Source: Tagaea sp965279565 (GTDB lineage Bacteria > Pseudomonadota > Alphaproteobacteria > CACIAM-22H2). Taken from it: 64,000 nt of DNA. The stretch covers positions 2,976,001 to 3,040,000 of the forward strand of contig OZ257249.1 of NCBI GenBank assembly GCA_965279565.1. Reading direction: 5' to 3'. Under the pieces are notes generated by a model. It saw nothing but the letters and a program-made list of their open reading frames with translations. It was not told the origin of the DNA and searched no databases. Positions 61,147 through 64,000 of the stretch are shown here, one piece after another. Made by a program: the position numbers and the translations under genes. How positions within the stretch are numbered: position 1 is the stretch's first letter; each line of letters opens with the position of its first letter.

Positions 61147-62385
61147 CTAGGTCAGCCGGTTCTTGTGGAACTTGCCGCCCTTCATAATCGCGGACAGATG
61201 CTTGCCCTGATCGACGAGCAAGGCAAGATTTTTGAGCGGATTGCCGTCGACCACGATCAGGTCGGCGAAGGCACCCGCCTTCAGCGTCCCGACCTTGCCG
61301 GGCATCCGCAGCACATCGGCGCCGATGAGGGTCGCGGAGCGGATGATCTCGATCGGCGACATCACCGCCTGCCGGATCGTGAATTCGTTCGACTGGTCCC
61401 AGTGGAGTTCGCCGAGCAGATCGCTGCCGTAGGCCACCGGCACGCCGTGACGCTTGCAGATCTCCAGTGATCTCAGCCCACCGTCGATCACGAGTTCGTT
61501 CTTCTCGAGGCTCTCCGCCGTCATGCCCCACTTCGCGGCGCGTTCCCTCATCGCGTAGTAGGTGACGAGATTGGCGACAAGGAACATGTCTTTCTGCGCC
61601 ATTAGCTTGGCGGCCGTATCGTCGATCAGGTTGCCGTGTTCGATGGTCCGCACGCCGAACTTGGCCGCGCGGATGATTGCTTTGGCGGAATAGGCATGGG
61701 CGCAGACATAACGCCCGAACGCCGTTGCTTCCTCGACCGCCGCCTTGACCTCGCCGTCGGAGAACTGGAGGCTGTCGAGCGGGTCGTATGGCGAAGCCAC
61801 GCCACCCGACATCATGATCTTCACGTGGTCTGCACCCTGGCGCATCTGTTCGCGCGCCACCTTGCGGACCTCGTCGACGCCGTCGGCAACGGCCGATTTG
61901 AACTGCAGGCCGTTGCAGCACATGCATTCGTCGCCGGAACTGGTGCGCCGGCGCGAGTCCGAATGGCCGCCGGTCGGGCCGATGGATTGGCCGGCAATGA
62001 AGAGACGGGGGCCGACGATGTGGCCGGTCTCGATCGCCGTCTTGATACCCCAATCCGCACCGCCGGTATCGCGGACCGTCGTGAAGCCGCGGTTGAGCAT
62101 CGCGGTAAGGCGGGTTGCCGCCCGTGCCGTGACGAGCGTCAGCGGTAGGTTCTCCATGAACCGGATGTTCACTTCGGAATGGATCGCGTGCACGTGGCTG
62201 TCGATCAGGCCAGGCATCAGCGTGCGCTTGCCGCAGTCGATGCGGACCGCGTCCTTGGCCTTGATCGGCTTTTCGGACAGTTCCTTGACCTTGTCGTCCT
62301 CGATGAGGAGCTGGTAGCCGCCGCGGATCTCGCCGAACGTCGGTTCGAGCAGTGCGAAGTTCGTGAAAAGTGTCTGTGCGCTCAT
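61147..62385 (-). CDS. Amidohydrolase family protein (prolidase/imidazolonepropionase-like), copy 1
   Basis: A 412-residue TIM-barrel metal hydrolase with HxH (His64, His66 in 'DSHVHA'), Lys189 ('VKIMMSGG', probable carboxylated bridging Lys), His230, His250 ('IEHGN') and Asp322 ('YGSD'): a full binuclear site. Between strands it has an unusual 'CMCCN' loop (Cys154, 156, 157). It is clearly paralogous to the next gene. The context (Pot-type importer and M24 peptidase) suggests hydrolysis of N-acyl amino acids or Xaa-Pro-like dipeptides. Confidence 0.9.
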   Translation of the reverse strand: MSAQTLFTNFALLEPTFGEIRGGYQLLIEDDKVKELSEKPIKAKDAVRIDCGKRTLMPGLIDSHVHAIHSEVNIRFMENLPLTLVTARAATRLTAMLNRGFTTVRDTGGADWGIKTAIETGHIVGPRLFIAGQSIGPTGGHSDSRRRTSSGDECMCCNGLQFKSAVADGVDEVRKVAREQMRQGADHVKIMMSGGVASPYDPLDSLQFSDGEVKAAVEEATAFGRYVCAHAYSAKAIIRAAKFGVRTIEHGNLIDDTAAKLMAQKDMFLVANLVTYYAMRERAAKWGMTAESLEKNELVIDGGLRSLEICKRHGVPVAYGSDLLGELHWDQSNEFTIRQAVMSPIEIIRSATLIGADVLRMPGKVGTLKAGAFADLIVVDGNPLKNLALLVDQGKHLSAIMKGGKFHKNRLT

Positions 62386-62397
62386 GGCGTCGGGATC

Positions 62398-63642
62398 CTA
62401 GTGCAGCGTGTTCTTGTGGAATTTCCCGCCCTTCATGATCGCGGACAGGTGCTTGCCCTGATCCTGGAACAGGGCAAGATTCTTCAACGGGTTGCCGTTC
62501 ACGACGATCAGGTCGGCAAAGGCGCCGGGCTTGAGGCAACCGAGCTTGCCTTCCATGCGCAGGAGCTGCGCGCCGATCGTCGTTGCGGAACGGATGATCT
62601 CGATCGGCGACACGACCTGCGCGCGGATCGTGAATTCCTGCGACTGTTCGGTCTGCAGCTGGCCCAGCAGGTCGGTCCCGTAGGCGACCGGAACGCCGTG
62701 ACGCTTGCAGATTTCGAGCGAGCGGAGCGCGCCGTCGATCACCAGATCGTTCTTGGCAAGCATGTCCGCACTCATCCCGTACTCGGCGGCCCGCTTCTTC
62801 ATCTCGAAGTAGGTGACGAGGTTGGCGACAAGGAACATGCCCTTCTGCGCCATCAGCTTGGCCGAGGCGTCGTCGATCAGGTTGCCGTGTTCGATGGTCC
62901 GCACGCCGGCCTTGGCGGCACGGGTGATCGCCTCCGGCGTGTAGGCGTGCGCGCAGACATAGCGGCCGAAGGCGTGCGCCTCTTCGACGGCGGCGTGTAC
63001 CTCGTCCATCGAGAACTGGAGGCTGTCGAGCGGATCGTAGGGCGAGGCGACACCGCCCGACATCATGATCTTGATCTGGTCGGCACCCTGCCGCATCTCT
63101 TCGCGCACGGCCCGGCGCACGCCCGACACGCCGTCGGCGACTCCCATCGAGAAGGCGAGGGCGTTGCAGCAGTGGCAGCGCGTGCCCGCATCGGTACGGC
63201 GGCGCCCGTCGCTGTGTCCACCCGTCGGGCCGATCGCCTTGCCGGCAATGAACAGGCGCGGGCCGGGGATCAGTCCCTTGTCGGTCGCTTCCTTCAGGCC
63301 CCAGTCGGCACCGCCCGTATCACGGACCGTCGTGAAGCCGCGGTCGAGCATGCGCTTCAGCAGGTCGGCCGCGCGCGCCGTCATCAGAGTCAGCGGCACG
63401 CTTTCCATGTTGCGGATGACGACTTCCGACAGGACGGCATGCACGTGGCTGTCGATCAGGCCGGGCATCAGTGTACGTTTGCCGCAGTCGACGACGTCGG
63501 CGTTCTTGATCTTGATCGCCTTCGATGAGACTTCCCGGATCTTGTCGTTCTCGACGACCAGCTCGTAGCCGCCCTTCAGGGAACCGGCTTCGGGGTCGAG
63601 CATCTCGAAGTTCTTGAAATGATAGAGCGCCATGGCCTTCAT
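62398..63642 (-). CDS. Amidohydrolase family protein (prolidase/imidazolonepropionase-like), copy 2
   Basis: A 414-residue paralogue of the neighbouring protein, with His66/His68 ('DSHVHA'), Lys191 ('IKIMMSGG'), the later His and Asp ligands conserved, and 'CHCCN' (Cys156, 158, 159) in the same loop. By eye roughly two thirds of aligned residues are identical, with the last 80 most conserved, indicating tandem duplication. It appears to be first in a unit running to the M24 gene or beyond. Start ATG 63642; ATG 63633 is possible. Confidence 0.9.
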   Translation of the reverse strand: MKAMALYHFKNFEMLDPEAGSLKGGYELVVENDKIREVSSKAIKIKNADVVDCGKRTLMPGLIDSHVHAVLSEVVIRNMESVPLTLMTARAADLLKRMLDRGFTTVRDTGGADWGLKEATDKGLIPGPRLFIAGKAIGPTGGHSDGRRRTDAGTRCHCCNALAFSMGVADGVSGVRRAVREEMRQGADQIKIMMSGGVASPYDPLDSLQFSMDEVHAAVEEAHAFGRYVCAHAYTPEAITRAAKAGVRTIEHGNLIDDASAKLMAQKGMFLVANLVTYFEMKKRAAEYGMSADMLAKNDLVIDGALRSLEICKRHGVPVAYGTDLLGQLQTEQSQEFTIRAQVVSPIEIIRSATTIGAQLLRMEGKLGCLKPGAFADLIVVNGNPLKNLALFQDQGKHLSAIMKGGKFHKNTLH

Positions 63643-63715
63643 CGTCCCCGGTTGCAGCCTGTCTGCTGTCGAATGTTAACTTTCCGACCCGCCACGTCAA
63701 TATCTGCCTGTGTCG

Positions 63716-64000
63716 TCAGGCCTTTATCTCCTGAAGCAGGCTGGGTACCAGCAGGCCGGCGAGGATCTTGGCGTTGCGGGTCTCGGTCTCGCCGTACATG
63801 CCTTCCTCGCCGCAGAAATTGAGCGAACCGAGACGCTTGCCGGCATGGCGGATCGGGGAGTTGAGGATGGCGGTGATGCCGAGCGAGAAGATGAGTTCGT
63901 GGTCGAAGAACGTCTCCTTCACGGCGGCGCGGTCCGGGGCCAGAAATACCTCGCCGGACTCCATCTGCTGATGGCTCTTGGTGATCTTGGAAAGCGGCTT
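63716..64000 (-). CDS. GAF-domain protein, 3' part
   Basis: Ninety-four codons before the TGA at 63716-63718 are present; the 5' end lies beyond the window, since the frame is open to base 64000. The segment 'ETFFDHELIFSLGITAILNSPIRHAGKRLGSLNFCGEEG' is the second half of a GAF sensory domain, ending shortly afterwards, so GAF is the C-terminal domain. It is 73 bases upstream of the amidohydrolase unit in the same orientation and may be its regulator or a GAF-only sensor. Confidence 0.7.
   Translation of the reverse strand, partial: KPLSKITKSHQQMESGEVFLAPDRAAVKETFFDHELIFSLGITAILNSPIRHAGKRLGSLNFCGEEGMYGETETRNAKILAGLLVPSLLQEIKA

Overview
The window looks like chromosomal DNA of a high-G+C, metabolically versatile soil or rhizosphere Alphaproteobacterium (Rhodospirillales or Hyphomicrobiales type). 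This is inferred from codon use, from the density of ABC importers beside catabolic enzymes, and from pathway types such as hydroxyproline catabolism, a fused gallate dioxygenase, ThuA-like proteins and many Gfo/Idh/MocA oxidoreductases. I see no rRNA or tRNA gene, insertion sequence, prophage, integrase or CRISPR array. No gene-free stretch exceeds 300 bases.

Layout. 1-2264: end of a NitT/TauT-type binding protein and two oxidoreductases. 2290-4459: AraC regulator and pobA (4-hydroxybenzoate to protocatechuate). 4472-9555: trans-4-hydroxyproline catabolism (epimerase, FAD oxidase, DapA-like deaminase), its probable GntR regulator, and an enolase-superfamily enzyme. 9570-15472: LacI-regulated CUT1 sugar importer with ThuA-like and Gfo proteins. 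15605-23067: an SDR, then a six-gene unit read leftward (enolase-superfamily enzyme, GntR, binding protein, two permeases, GMC oxidoreductase). 23198-33908: SIS isomerase/deaminase, PfkB kinase, the only MalK/UgpC-type ATPase, an argininosuccinate-lyase-like enzyme, a third CUT1 importer, ROK regulator and a PIG-L deacetylase. 33905-38722: a complete gallate route galA-galC-galB-galD with galR. 38961-44750: a Liv-type importer with GlcG-like and AroE-like proteins. 44751-47383: nitrilase-family hydrolase and M81/MlrC-like protein. 47611-53860: five-gene dipeptide/oligopeptide importer. 53870-63642: PhyH dioxygenase, third enolase-superfamily enzyme, M24 peptidase, Pot-type importer and two tandem amidohydrolases. 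The window ends inside a GAF-domain gene.

How the parts work together. The window is a chain of uptake-plus-catabolism modules, each an importer with two or three enzymes and a local regulator. Gallate can be taken to pyruvate and oxaloacetate by enzymes encoded here. Three CUT1 importers share one ATPase gene. The most distinctive module combines a C-N lyase of the argininosuccinate lyase family with an amino-sugar-type SIS protein, PfkB kinase and PIG-L deacetylase, which suggests an N-substituted amino sugar or glycated amino acid as substrate. The most distinctive non-coding signals are a 20-base motif shared by the galD and galR/liv upstream regions, a near-consensus rRNA-type boxA with a hairpin and a promoter-like element but no rRNA gene, and strong hairpins at several binding-protein/permease junctions.
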